Positions 19,753-28,709 of a stretch of 45,075 bases of DNA are shown piece by piece (position 1 is the stretch's first letter; each line of letters starts with the position of its first letter). The DNA is from Branchiostoma floridae (taxonomy: Eukaryota > Chordata > Leptocardii > Amphioxiformes > Branchiostomatidae). The stretch lies in assembly GCF_000003815.2 (NCBI RefSeq), contig NC_049980.1, forward strand, positions 34,409,139 to 34,454,213, in the 5' to 3' direction. The notes beneath the pieces were generated by a model that ran no database searches, was not told the DNA's origin, and saw nothing but the letters and a program-made list of their open reading frames with translations. Both the position numbers and the translations under genes were made by a program.

Positions 19753-20508
19753 TCTCGTGTGCGATCATTGTTTGCCTTTGTTGACAGATTATCACAGTGA
19801 CTGAAGATGTAGTATATGATGATGTTTTCCTTATATTGAATGTTCCAATTGAATGTTGTATTACGAAGTTGTAAGATATTCTCATATGCTAATGTTGACC
19901 AAAATGCCCAGATTTGGGGTAAAGGGAGAGACATGAGACTACGGAACTGTACACAGTACTTCACAGTTGTGTTGCAATGGGCTGAATAACAGGATGTGAA
20001 CTGAGAAAGCATATTTTGTAATTACTGTCATCGCTGACCTGTTCTGCATAGAGAATGCCTCTCAACAACAAGACAAAATTGAATGTGATACTTACATGGC
20101 AGCAGCAAGATGAAATACACAGCCAAACAAGATACCAATAAAGGGAACAAGTGGCTAAAACTCTACATTGTAAACTTTTGGGCCAACTATTCTAGTATGA
20201 TCATGTTGTATGTCAACATTCCTTTTCAGACGTCACTTTTTGTTAAGTGTTGTCAGTGAGTCGAAAATGTAAATTCTGCCACAATGTCCAAATGATGCCT
20301 GCAAAATTCCAAATGCTAAATATAGAAATTCATACCTTTTGGGATATGTTATATCCGTCCCATGATTGGTTTCTATATGTATTTTTCAGGTGTGCAGTAC
20401 TGTAGTTATAGCTCTGCCCGTATGAGAGGTATTTCATATACCATAACTATACTGTAAATATTTATGTCCGTGTGTTTCAGTTTGTCGGTTTGCCCATTAA
20501 CGCCTGTT
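19753..20508. other. Intergenic DNA, nothing recognised
   Basis: No coding, RNA or clear repeat feature supported. Confidence 0.35.
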
Positions 20509-20705
20509 CACCTTTATCCGTGGGGTAACCTATATCCGTCATATCTAAAAACAGGATATTTGGGGATATCAAGTCGACGGACGTTGGTTTCAAAATGCAA
20601 ATTTTCACAAATATTTCAGTTTCAGATCACCGTCCACCGACTTGATACCCCTAAATGCCCTGTATTTAGATACAACGGATATAGGTTACCCCACAGATAA
20701 AGGTG
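20509..20705. mobile_element. Hairpin MITE, 197 bp, GGTAACCTATATCC arms
   Basis: CACCTTTATCCGTGGGGTAA-CCTATATCCGT at the left is the inverse of ACGGATATAGGTTACCCCAC-AGATAAAGGTG at the right. Inner arms continue through GATATCAAGTCG/CGACTTGATACC. Arms total about 70-75 bp. Confidence 0.85.
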
Positions 20706-21580
20706 ACCTAGCATTAGTTAGTTTCCCTAAGTCCGTGTGACCGAACATTTTGGGCGCAGTCTGCTCAATGTGAGATTTATTTCCTTTTATATGAACGCGC
20801 CGAGAGGAGGATCCTTGTCTTCAGGAGTTTTATCAGAACGTTTTCAATAAACTTTCTGAAAGTTCCAATTGACAACTGTGGTTATTCATACTGTGGTTAT
20901 TCATCATCCGTCATCTTACCTATTTATTTATTTACTGCATTTGTGGTACGATTGACATGACAGGTGACTATCAACTTTTCAATAGGTCAGCCCAGAGACC
21001 AGACTGTAAGGTTTGATCCACTCACACCGGGAAGGACCCCTACTTTTTGCATTGCCGCGCCAGCGGCAATGCCTTATGCCAGCTTTCTTCCATGGTTGGA
21101 TCAATGGACGGACCTTTTAACCCAGCCCTTCCAAAGCCCCTTCCAAAGGCCCTTCTTTCCTTGCCGAGTTTCATGGCTTAGTTAGACAATGGTACATTCC
21201 AGGCGAGTATTAAAACGCTCTTCTAGACGCATGTTACTGTATGTGGTCCAGCGTAATAAATCTACGCTTTAACTCACCATGTTTATATAAAGATATATCA
21301 CAAATTGCATCAGAAGGAACTTATTTTGTAATGAAAAATAATGCATATTCATTGTGGGTCAAAAAGTTTTACAAAACCTGTTTAATGTGCCAATAATTCA
21401 TGTGACATAAATTATGATAATGAGGTAAATTTCCAATATCCCCTTTTGCTGCATTTCCTACTGAAGAAGCTAGGTGTCGCTCTCAGCAGTTCAGTCATAA
21501 AATACGCGGCAATGCACAGCTTTTCTTAAAAGATTTCTTGTTTCGATAATTGTGGCGGGATCTTTACCATAATTGAGGTG
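20706..21580. other. Intergenic DNA, nothing recognised
   Basis: AT-rich; no supported gene. The 20964-21185 frame has no motif. Confidence 0.35.
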
Positions 21581-21589
21581 TGGCTCCCC

Positions 21590-22115
21590 CAAACACGGGA
21601 CCTCCATTTAACGCCCGACCCTAACCGAAGCTTGGTACTCATTCCCATCTGAGTGAAGTGAGGGAATATTTTTCTTCTATCATGATACAGTGCCATTGTT
21701 TTAAAAAGTGTAGACGATTATCATCCACGTGAGCCGTATGTGTGTTTAACCGTGACGTTCTGCACCGATGGGCTGAACTAAGCGCTAGGAAAGCCGGTCT
21801 CCTATATGGCCGGTGTGTTTGTGTTTATAGTCAGCACAGAGTTCAGCTATGACGGGAGGAAGTACGCAAGAGCGGCTCTGTTTTGTCTGTTTATGAGATT
21901 CTGTGAAGCCAGGAACGGTTGTCACGCGTTTTGTACAGTCCAAGCAAGCCGCGACAAGACCGGCCTCTAAGGTTTAACACTAACTCACACCGGGATCGGA
22001 CTTTTATCAATTAATGTGTTCTTTAACGTGCCTGCGGTGCTTTTCTCCTCCTTTACGTCCTTACGGCTTTACGTCCCATCCGACAAGACGTCCCGATACC
22101 GAAGCAAGATAGTTC
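21590..22115 (-). repeat. SINE-body-related repeat
   Basis: On the minus strand CGTCTTGTCGGATGGGACGT-AAAGCCG and GCACGTTAAAGAACAC resemble the shared body of the SINEs at 13770-13996 and 29641-29856. GGTACTCATTCCCATCTGAG near 21630 resembles the same body in the other orientation. Ends and head are not resolved. Confidence 0.4.
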
Positions 22116-22424
22116 CTTTCACCTCAGTCTACGAGAGTGGACGATTGCCTTATTCCTGTACTTTCACTGGCGACCCTGGATACCCAGGTCTGTAGCTGGT
22201 GCGTACGTATTTGATGACTACATCTATATCTACTGAAGACTTTAGTCTAAAGCTGTTTTGCTTCGAACGAACGTAGGACAATCAACGTTTGAGAACGGGT
22301 CACGATCACCTGAGGAGTAAATGTTCTCCGCTTATTTTGCAAACACCTGAAGGCTACGTGACCCGTTTACTCACCCTCCCAAGTAGTAAACTTGATCTTG
22401 AATTCCTCCATGCTCGATAACAAG

Positions 22425-22635
22425 ATGTCTCCAGTGCTACAGGTAGTATATTGTACCTTCTTGGTTCTCGTCACCCACGGGAAGTCCGGGTTTGTTTCCT
22501 GCACGTCACCGGCACGCGTTCCGGCGGCCTGGCGGGCGGAGGAGTACCCCAGCCCGCTGACGGACTGGGAGCGGTGCGGTAGGAACAGGTCCTCGTACCT
22601 CTGCGACCCCGACGGAATCCTGTCAAACGGAGATG
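22425..22635 (+). CDS. Orphan first coding exon, signal peptide plus MOLO1/TPM-like start
   Basis: ATG at 22425 (an in-frame upstream ATG at 22410 is possible) begins MSPVLQVVYCTFLVLVTHGK, a typical hydrophobic signal peptide. The mature start follows: ARVPAAWRAEEYPSPLTDWE, RCGRNRSSYLCDPDGILSNG D. Donor GGAGATG/GTAGGT ends the exon in phase 1. The Y.P.P....CGRN..S.(I/L)CDPDGILS pattern recalls metazoan MOLO1-like proteins (TPM-domain family; the nematode member modulates levamisole-sensitive acetylcholine receptors), from memory and unverified. GC-rich coding composition contrasts with the flanks. No second exon was found before HSP90B1; the rest may be lost, or displaced by the insertions at 23429-27802, or lie elsewhere. 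The antisense 125-codon frame is a shadow. Confidence 0.5.
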
Positions 22636-23428
22636 GTAGGTATGAAAGGGAGAATCTGTAGCTGTGTAGCTGGTATATTGTATAACCACCCTTCGGCGTA
22701 ACGCATCAGCTTCTGTACCTGTATCTGTAATACACACTGTCAGGTTTCCGACGGTAGCGACGACCAACGACCCAACCTTTGCCAATCTAAGTGTAACTGT
22801 ACTTTTAACTTCTAGTGCGGATAACCCTAGCCAATGTAGTTGGTGCAACGAGTTCCAATCTACGATAGTAACGTTCTAGATGTTCTGAATGGTTAATATC
22901 TGCTGGCTGGGTACATGGAGTCGTCGGCATTGCACCGAATCCATTGTTACCGCTTAGCCCCCCTAAACAAAATCATTTCCAAAACAGCGCTTGTAGTGAT
23001 TCACTCAAACTTCACAACATATTATTCATTTAAGTCTGAAAACATAAATGGAAGTTTATTTGCAAATTCATACCAGGAGGCCAATGGCAAGTACATAGGG
23101 AACATACGTGTGGCAATGGATGGTGACAAACATTATCAGAAAAAGAGACTACTCGAATACTAATGTTGGGTATTTCTAAACAGGTTTTGACTTATTTTTG
23201 AAAATTGCTCTCATTTTGCTCAGCTAGAGACAGTGACGGGAAGTATAACAGTCCATATCTGTTCCGCATTAATGTAAGCCGCGGTATTTAGCAGCACAAA
23301 CCTGGGGTTATAAAACCAAGTGGAGAAGCCGTGCGTAGCGGTGACGCATCCGTCGCCATGGTGACGATATTCGGCACGATGAAATAACAGACAGTGGTGC
23401 GTAAAGGCCTCGCAGGTTAAGAGGCTCT
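22636..23428. other. Presumed intron or intergenic DNA
   Basis: No continuation exon for the 22425 gene identified. A minus-strand frame at 23220-23447 is fairly long (75 codons, Cys/His-rich) but lacks recognised motifs or clear splice borders. Confidence 0.3.
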
Positions 23429-25223
23429 GTCTGTAAAAACCAAGCATAGGGTGGCCAAACTAAAAAAATCGATTTTCCTTAAATTTAGTGTGGTGGTAGG
23501 GCCTTGGTCCAAACCTACAAAAATGGCAAAGTTTTAGATCTGCGGTCACCGGTTGCCATGGCAACGGCCATTTTTCAAAATGGCGGATTTTCACCAAGGG
23601 AAGGCCTTGGTCGCGTCCAAAATAGGCCTCCTCTGGACTCCTGTAGCCCCCACAAATTAACAGATATTTTATTGATTCTCGGATATGTTATTACCCATAT
23701 TCTAATGAAAAAAAGATATATAGTGATGCTCAAAATGTTTTTGTAGTGAGGTGCAGCAGATGTTTGAAAATTATGTGTTTTCGTGAATTTCCAAAATTGA
23801 CAAAAATCCATTTTTTGACCATTTTTATTGACCATTAGCTCATTTACAGGCAAATCAATTTGCTTGATTTTTGGCACAATTATAGTTTGAACTTTTGTAT
23901 ACATCATATGTAAAAAAAAAAATGGCACTCCTACGGAACGGACCGTGGTGACCCCGAGAGTAAACCAATATTTCCATTTCAAGAAAATCGTAACCATAGA
24001 ATTATTCCAGGAAAAACAGTCATAGCTTACCAAAAATGAATCTCAGTTTCATTTTATGTAGCAGAGGAACTTACCTATCACTTATAAAAGCAGGGTTGTT
24101 CTATATTTTTTTATAATTGCCTTTAAAATGATTTTTATTGAGTTTTTGGGTCATTTTTAGACCAAAAACAATGTATATTTTGGCCCCAGCACCCTGGTAT
24201 TGCAACCAAATGACCTGAAATTTGGTATAGGAATGTCTTGGACATGTACACACATGGGTTGATAACTGGTTTGCCATATAATAGAACAAAATGCTGAATT
24301 TTGTGACTTCTTTTGGCATTTTCGGCCCAAAAAATACATTTTTGGCCCCTGTACCCTGGTTTAACAACCAAATGACCTGAAATTTAGGATAGGAATGGCC
24401 CTGGACACATGCGCACTTGGATTCAATAACACTTTTGGCATACTGTTCAACAAAATGCTAAATTTTGTGATGTTTGGTTTATTTAAAAAAAAAGTACATT
24501 TTTGGCTCTCCTACCCTGGTTTTACAACTGAATGACCTGGAATTCGGTATAGCAATGCCCTGAATATACATGTATGCGCACATTCCCTGAACATATGCGC
24601 ACATGGATTCAATAACATGTTTTGCATACAGTATAACAAAATGCTTAATTTTGAAACTTTTGCCATTCTTTTTTCCCAAAATCATTGTTTTGCTCCTGTT
24701 CCCTGGTTTTCCAAGTAAATAACCGGTAAAAATTTGGAATAGGAGCGCCTTGGAAATGGCTTGTATAACCCGTTTTTGCATACAGTGCAACAAAACGCGT
24801 AATGTTGTAATTGTTGGTCATTGTTTTACCCAATGTACATTTCTGGCTCCTTTTTGTAATATTTGGCACCAAAAGTACATTTTTGGCCCATTAAACCCTG
24901 GTTTTGCAAATAAATGACCTAAAATTTGGTATAGAAATGCCCTGGACACATGCGCACATAGAGTCAATAATAATTTTGGCATACTGTGCAACAAAATGCT
25001 AAATTTTGGTCATTTTCTTTTTACAAAAAAAGTGTATTTTTGGCTCCTGTACACTGGCTTTACAACTGAATGACCTGTATTCGGTATGGGAATGCCCTGG
25101 ACATATGCGCTGATGGATCCAATAACACGTTTGGCATACAATACAACAAAATGCTTAATTTGTTATTTTGGGCCATTTTTTTAAAACAAAATAGTGCATT
25201 TTTGGCTCTTGTAGCCTGGTTTC

Positions 25224-26225
25224 GAAAACCTGTACAACAAGGCAACAAGTGCAGTCCTCCTAAATGGTAGCACTGGAAGATGGTTTCGGACAACAGTTGG
25301 TGTGCGGCAGGGTTGCCTTCTGTCCCCCACACTGTTTAATATCTTCTTAGAAAGAATTATGGACGATGCGTTAGAGGACTTTGAAGGCACTGTTACCATA
25401 GGCGGCAGACAGGTGACAAACTTACGTTTCGCCGACGACATTGATGGGTTAGCTGGGGAAGAGAGCGAGTTAATAGAATTGGTGGACCGTTTGGACAATG
25501 CAGCCACAGCCTTTGGCATGGAAATCAGTGGTGAAAAGACCAAAATAATGACAAACAATACTCACGGTTTCAATGCCACAATCAAACTTGGTGAAACAAG
25601 GCTAGAGAATGTTGCAAAATTCAAATATTTAGGTTCAATCATATCTGACGAAGGATCCCGTCCAGAAATCTTAGCAAGGTCTGCGCAGACAGTAGCCGCA
25701 CTAGCTAGGCTCAACACCATATGGAAGGATAAGAACATATGCCTAAGATCCAAAATTAATCTTATGCGTGCCCTAACTCTGTCAATTTACCTGTACGGAT
25801 GTGAGACCTGGACATTGACAACCGAGTTACAGAAAAGAATCCTCTCAATGGAAATGAGATGCTACAGGAAAATTCTGGGGATTACGTACTTAGACCGTGT
25901 CACTAACGAGGAAATCCGCAACAAAGTAGTACAAGCCATAGGACCACATGACAACCTCTTTACAACAGTGAAAAAGCGCAAATTAAGATGGTTTGGTCAT
26001 GCGGCAAGGTCGTCGGGGTTAACAAAAACAATACTACAAGGGACAGTCCCAGGAAGCCGAAAGAGAGGAAGACAGAAGAAACGATGGGAGGACAACATAA
26101 AAGAATGGACCGGGCTGAACTTAGCGGAAGCCATAAGAGCGGCGGAGGATAGAGACAGGTGGAGAAGAATAGTGGACGAAGTCATGGTGCCCCAACGACC
26201 CACACAGAGGTCAATGGATAGGTGA
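25224..26225 (+). CDS. Non-LTR reverse transcriptase, C-terminal two thirds
   Basis: An uninterrupted 333-codon frame runs from the truncation point to TGA. It shows RT palm motifs: VRQGCLLSPTLFNIF (QG block), FADDID (the YxDD catalytic motif as FADD), GMEISGEKTKIM and KYLG. Then follow YGCETWTL and the C-terminal KRKLRWFGHAARS and RKRGRQKKRWEDNIKEW, typical of RTE-like and related endonuclease-reverse-transcriptase LINEs. The endonuclease domain and N-terminal RT part are missing, so it is not autonomous. The absence of stops suggests a recent insertion. Clade assignment (RTE-like) is tentative. Confidence 0.85.
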   Translation, partial: ENLYNKATSAVLLNGSTGRWFRTTVGVRQGCLLSPTLFNIFLERIMDDALEDFEGTVTIGGRQVTNLRFADDIDGLAGEESELIELVDRLDNAATAFGMEISGEKTKIMTNNTHGFNATIKLGETRLENVAKFKYLGSIISDEGSRPEILARSAQTVAALARLNTIWKDKNICLRSKINLMRALTLSIYLYGCETWTLTTELQKRILSMEMRCYRKILGITYLDRVTNEEIRNKVVQAIGPHDNLFTTVKKRKLRWFGHAARSSGLTKTILQGTVPGSRKRGRQKKRWEDNIKEWTGLNLAEAIRAAEDRDRWRRIVDEVMVPQRPTQRSMDR

Positions 26226-26235
26226 GGTGAGGTGA
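25224..26235 (+). mobile_element. 5'-truncated LINE insertion with 10-bp target-site duplication
   Basis: The direct repeat GCCTGGTTTC flanks it (25214-25223 and 26236-26245). The element ends with a (GGTGA)n-type tail directly after the stop codon. It interrupts one of the inner units of the giant inverted repeat and is therefore younger than that element. Confidence 0.8.
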
Positions 26236-27894
26236 GCCTGGTTTCACGACTAAAAAAATTTAGACGATCTGAACGTTGGTATAGAAATGCCCTGGATATA
26301 CGCGCACATGGATTCAATAACATGCTTGTCATACAGTACAGCGAAATGCTGAATTTTGTGTTTTTTTTTACCATTTAAAAAAAAAACCTTTTTGGCTCCT
26401 GTACCCTCTTGTTCCAACTAAATAATCTGAAATTCTGAAACTTTTTGGCAATTTACAATTTACAAAGATACGTCATCTTTTAACATCTGCTGCACCTCAC
26501 TACAAAAAACTTTCGAGTATAACTTTCTATCACTTTTTTTACTAAATATGGGTAATAATATATACGGGAATCAATAGAATATCTCTTAATTTGTGGGGTT
26601 ACAGGCGTCTAGGAGGTCATTTGCCTGTAATGCCTAATAGGGAACAGGAGCCAGAAATGTACTTTGGGTAAAACAATGACCAAAAATTACAACATTAAGC
26701 GTTTTGTTGTACTGTAAGCAAAAACAGGTTATAAAAGCCATTTCCAAGGCGCTCCTATACCAAAGTTTTACTGGTTATTTACTTGAAAAAACAGGGAACA
26801 GGAGCAAAAAAATGACTTTTTTGGTCAAAAAAATGACAAAAATCTCAAAATTAAGCATTTTGTTGTACTGTATGCAAAACATGTTATTGAATCCATGTGC
26901 GCATATGTTCAGGGCATTGCTATACTGAATTCCAGGTCATTCAGTTGTAAAACCAGGGTAGGGGAGCCAAAAATGTACTTTTGGGGCCGAAAATGCCCAA
27001 AAAAGTCACAAAATTCAGCATTTTGTTCTATTATATGGCAAACCAGTTATCAACCCATGTGTGTACATGTGTGTACATGACCCAAAAACTCAATAAAAAT
27101 CATTTTAAAGGCAATTATAAAAAAATCTAGAACAACCCTGCTTTTATAAGTGATAGGTAAGTTCCTCTGCTACATAAAATGAAACTGAGATTCATTTTTG
27201 GTAAGCTATGACTGTTTTTCCTGGAATAATTCTATGGTTACGATTTTCTTGAAATGGAAATATTTCGGGGCCACCACGGTCCGATACGTAAGAGTGCCAA
27301 TTTTTTTTTTACATATGATGTATACAAAGGTTCAAACTATAACTGTGCCAAAAATCAAGCAAATTGATTTGCCTGTAAATGAGCTAATGGTCAATAAAAA
27401 TGGTCAAAAAATGGATTTTTGTCAATTTTGGAAATTCACGAAAACACATAATTTTCAAACATCTGCTGCACCTCACTACAAAAACATTTTGAGCATCACT
27501 ATATATCTTTTTTTCATTAGAATATGGGTAATAACATATCCGAGAATCAATAAAATATCTGTTAATTTGTGGGGGCTACAGGAGTCCAAAGGAGGCCTAT
27601 TTTGGACGCGACCAAGGCCTTCCCTTGGTGAAAATCCGCCATTTTGAAAAATGGCCATTGCCATGGCAACCGGTGACCGCAGATCTAAAACTTTGCCATT
27701 TTTATAGGTTTGGACCAAGGCCCTACCACCACACAAAATTTAAGGAAAATCGATTTTTTGAGTTTGGCCAACATTTTCTGATTTTGCTTGGTTTTTACAG
27801 ACATCAGCTCTTAAGAACTAACCTGAAATCCAGTCTCTCGCTCGGCCTTATACCGTAGTTAGTGCAGGCTCTCTACGGGGCCAGGGAAGCTCCC

Positions 27895-28597
27895 AGCCGC
27901 CGGGGTAAACGGCCACACCCGGTAGTATTTTCACGCGGTTAGACTTTAGCCCAGGGGGTTAATTATTGTACCATAATAATTATGATTACCGCTCAGCAAT
28001 ATGTAAGTTACGAATTAGTTCGCACCCGTTAGAACTGGAGAAAGGAAGATACAAAAAGCTACCTGTTCAAGAAAGAATTTGTAAGCAGTGCACAATGAAT
28101 GCAGTTGAAAATGAAACACATTTTATTTGTGAATGCCCCCAATTCGAAGCCGAAAGAAAAAGGCTATTTGATAGAGTGACCGAAATCAAACCAACATTTT
28201 CATTGTTAAAAACGCCACAAAAGATTCTCTTCCTACTAACATCAAGGGATCAATCTATTATAGAACACATGGGGCATTTCATTTTCAAATGTCTTCAAGA
28301 AAGAAGTCAAACCCTGTAATAGTTACGTAGACTTAGTACCCCATTATGTATCGTATGTATATTCATCCACTTAATATGTGTATGCTAGAATTTAGTTTAT
28401 CTACATGTATTCAGACCACATTTATTCATCTCATGTAATTAGTCATTCTTTTCTTGCAATTAGCCCAGTGGGCATGAATTTGCAATAAACTTTATTATTA
28501 TTATCCGGCTCGCTAGGCAATTAACCCCCCCCCCCCCCTGGGCAAAGTCCAACCGCGTGAAAATTCTACCGGGTGTGGTCGATTATCCCGGCGGCTC
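27895..28597. mobile_element. Terminal-inverted-repeat element just upstream of HSP90B1
   Basis: Left end 27895-27963 (AGCCGCCGGGGTAAACGGCC, ACACCCGGTAG, TTTTCACGCGGTTAGACTTT, CCCAGGGGG) is the inverse, with about 85-90 percent match, of 28519-28597. A poly-C run of 14 at the right end corresponds to a shorter G run at the left. The interior is a LINE 3' fragment, so that inserted into the original short element. The right end lies 60 bp before the HSP90B1 start codon. Confidence 0.8.
27966..28510 (+). mobile_element. LINE 3' end with C-terminal zinc-knuckle frame
   Basis: A frame of about 117 codons to TAA at 28317-28319 reads SAICKLRISSHPLELEKGRY, then ERICKQCTMNAVENETHFIC and ECPQFEAERKRLF. 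This is the C.KC..H...C-type C terminus found on CR1/Jockey-group LINE reverse transcriptases of invertebrates. The 3' UTR ends GCAATAAACTTTATTATTATTATC, an ATT-type tail. Everything upstream of the C terminus is absent (5' truncation). Confidence 0.75.
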
Positions 28598-28657
28598 AGA
28601 CCCACAGTTGACGTCCTTTTCTCTTTTTAAAGAGATATTCTGACGAAAACAGTCACC
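28598..28657 (+). promoter_or_regulatory. HSP90B1: HSP90B1 proximal 5' region
   Basis: Only 60 bp separate the mobile element from the start codon. A TTGACGTCC (CRE/ATF-like half with one mismatch) is at about 28607-28615, and TTTTTAAAGAG precedes the ATG, whose context is GTCACCATGTCG. No ER-stress element (CCAAT-N9-CCACG), expected from vertebrate GRP94 promoters, was seen here or in the next several hundred bases upstream. The core promoter may be partly made of transposon sequence, or a 5' non-coding exon may lie further upstream. Confidence 0.35.
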
Positions 28658-28709
28658 ATGTCGGGGAAATATTGGCTCTTCGGAGTGCTGTGCTTGTTTC
28701 TGGCTACAG
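28658..28709 (+). CDS. HSP90B1: HSP90B1 exon 1 (signal peptide)
   Basis: ATG in good context (ACCATGT); 17 codons of hydrophobic signal sequence; donor ACAG/GTGAGC, phase 1. Confidence 0.93.

Larger units (their letters stand above)
23429..27802. mobile_element. 4.4-kb giant inverted repeat (foldback element)
   Basis: The left arm (23429 to about 24855) and right arm (about 26640 to 27802) are inverted copies, starting GTCTGTAAAAACCAAGC at the left and ending GCTTGGTTTTTACAGAC at the right. The outer 600 bp per arm (23480-24090, 27150-27760) are almost identical, including mirror-image 152- and 149-codon frames (23575-24033 minus, 27198-27647 plus). Inner arm parts are built of diverged units of about 170-180 bp with CCTGGTTTTACAAC, AATGACCTGAAATT, CCTGGACA.ATGCGCACA and AACAAAATGCTAAATTTTG. 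Units are lost from the right arm. A further copy of the outer-arm end sits at 26480-26620. The loop was invaded by a LINE (25224-26235). Family not recognised. Confidence 0.85.

Noticed and set aside
19594-19804. Cys/His/Val-rich frames over the 32-bp minisatellite
   Set aside because: Repeat artefact; both strands and several frames are open.
22471-22848. 125-codon minus-strand frame opposite the 22425 exon
   Set aside because: The plus strand has a signal peptide, Cys-rich family-like motif and donor; the minus frame has none of these.
23575-24033. 152-codon minus-strand frame, mirrored at 27198-27647
   Set aside because: Both lie in the arms of the giant inverted repeat and agree because the DNA is duplicated; composition is AT-rich and no domain is recognised, so no protein is claimed.
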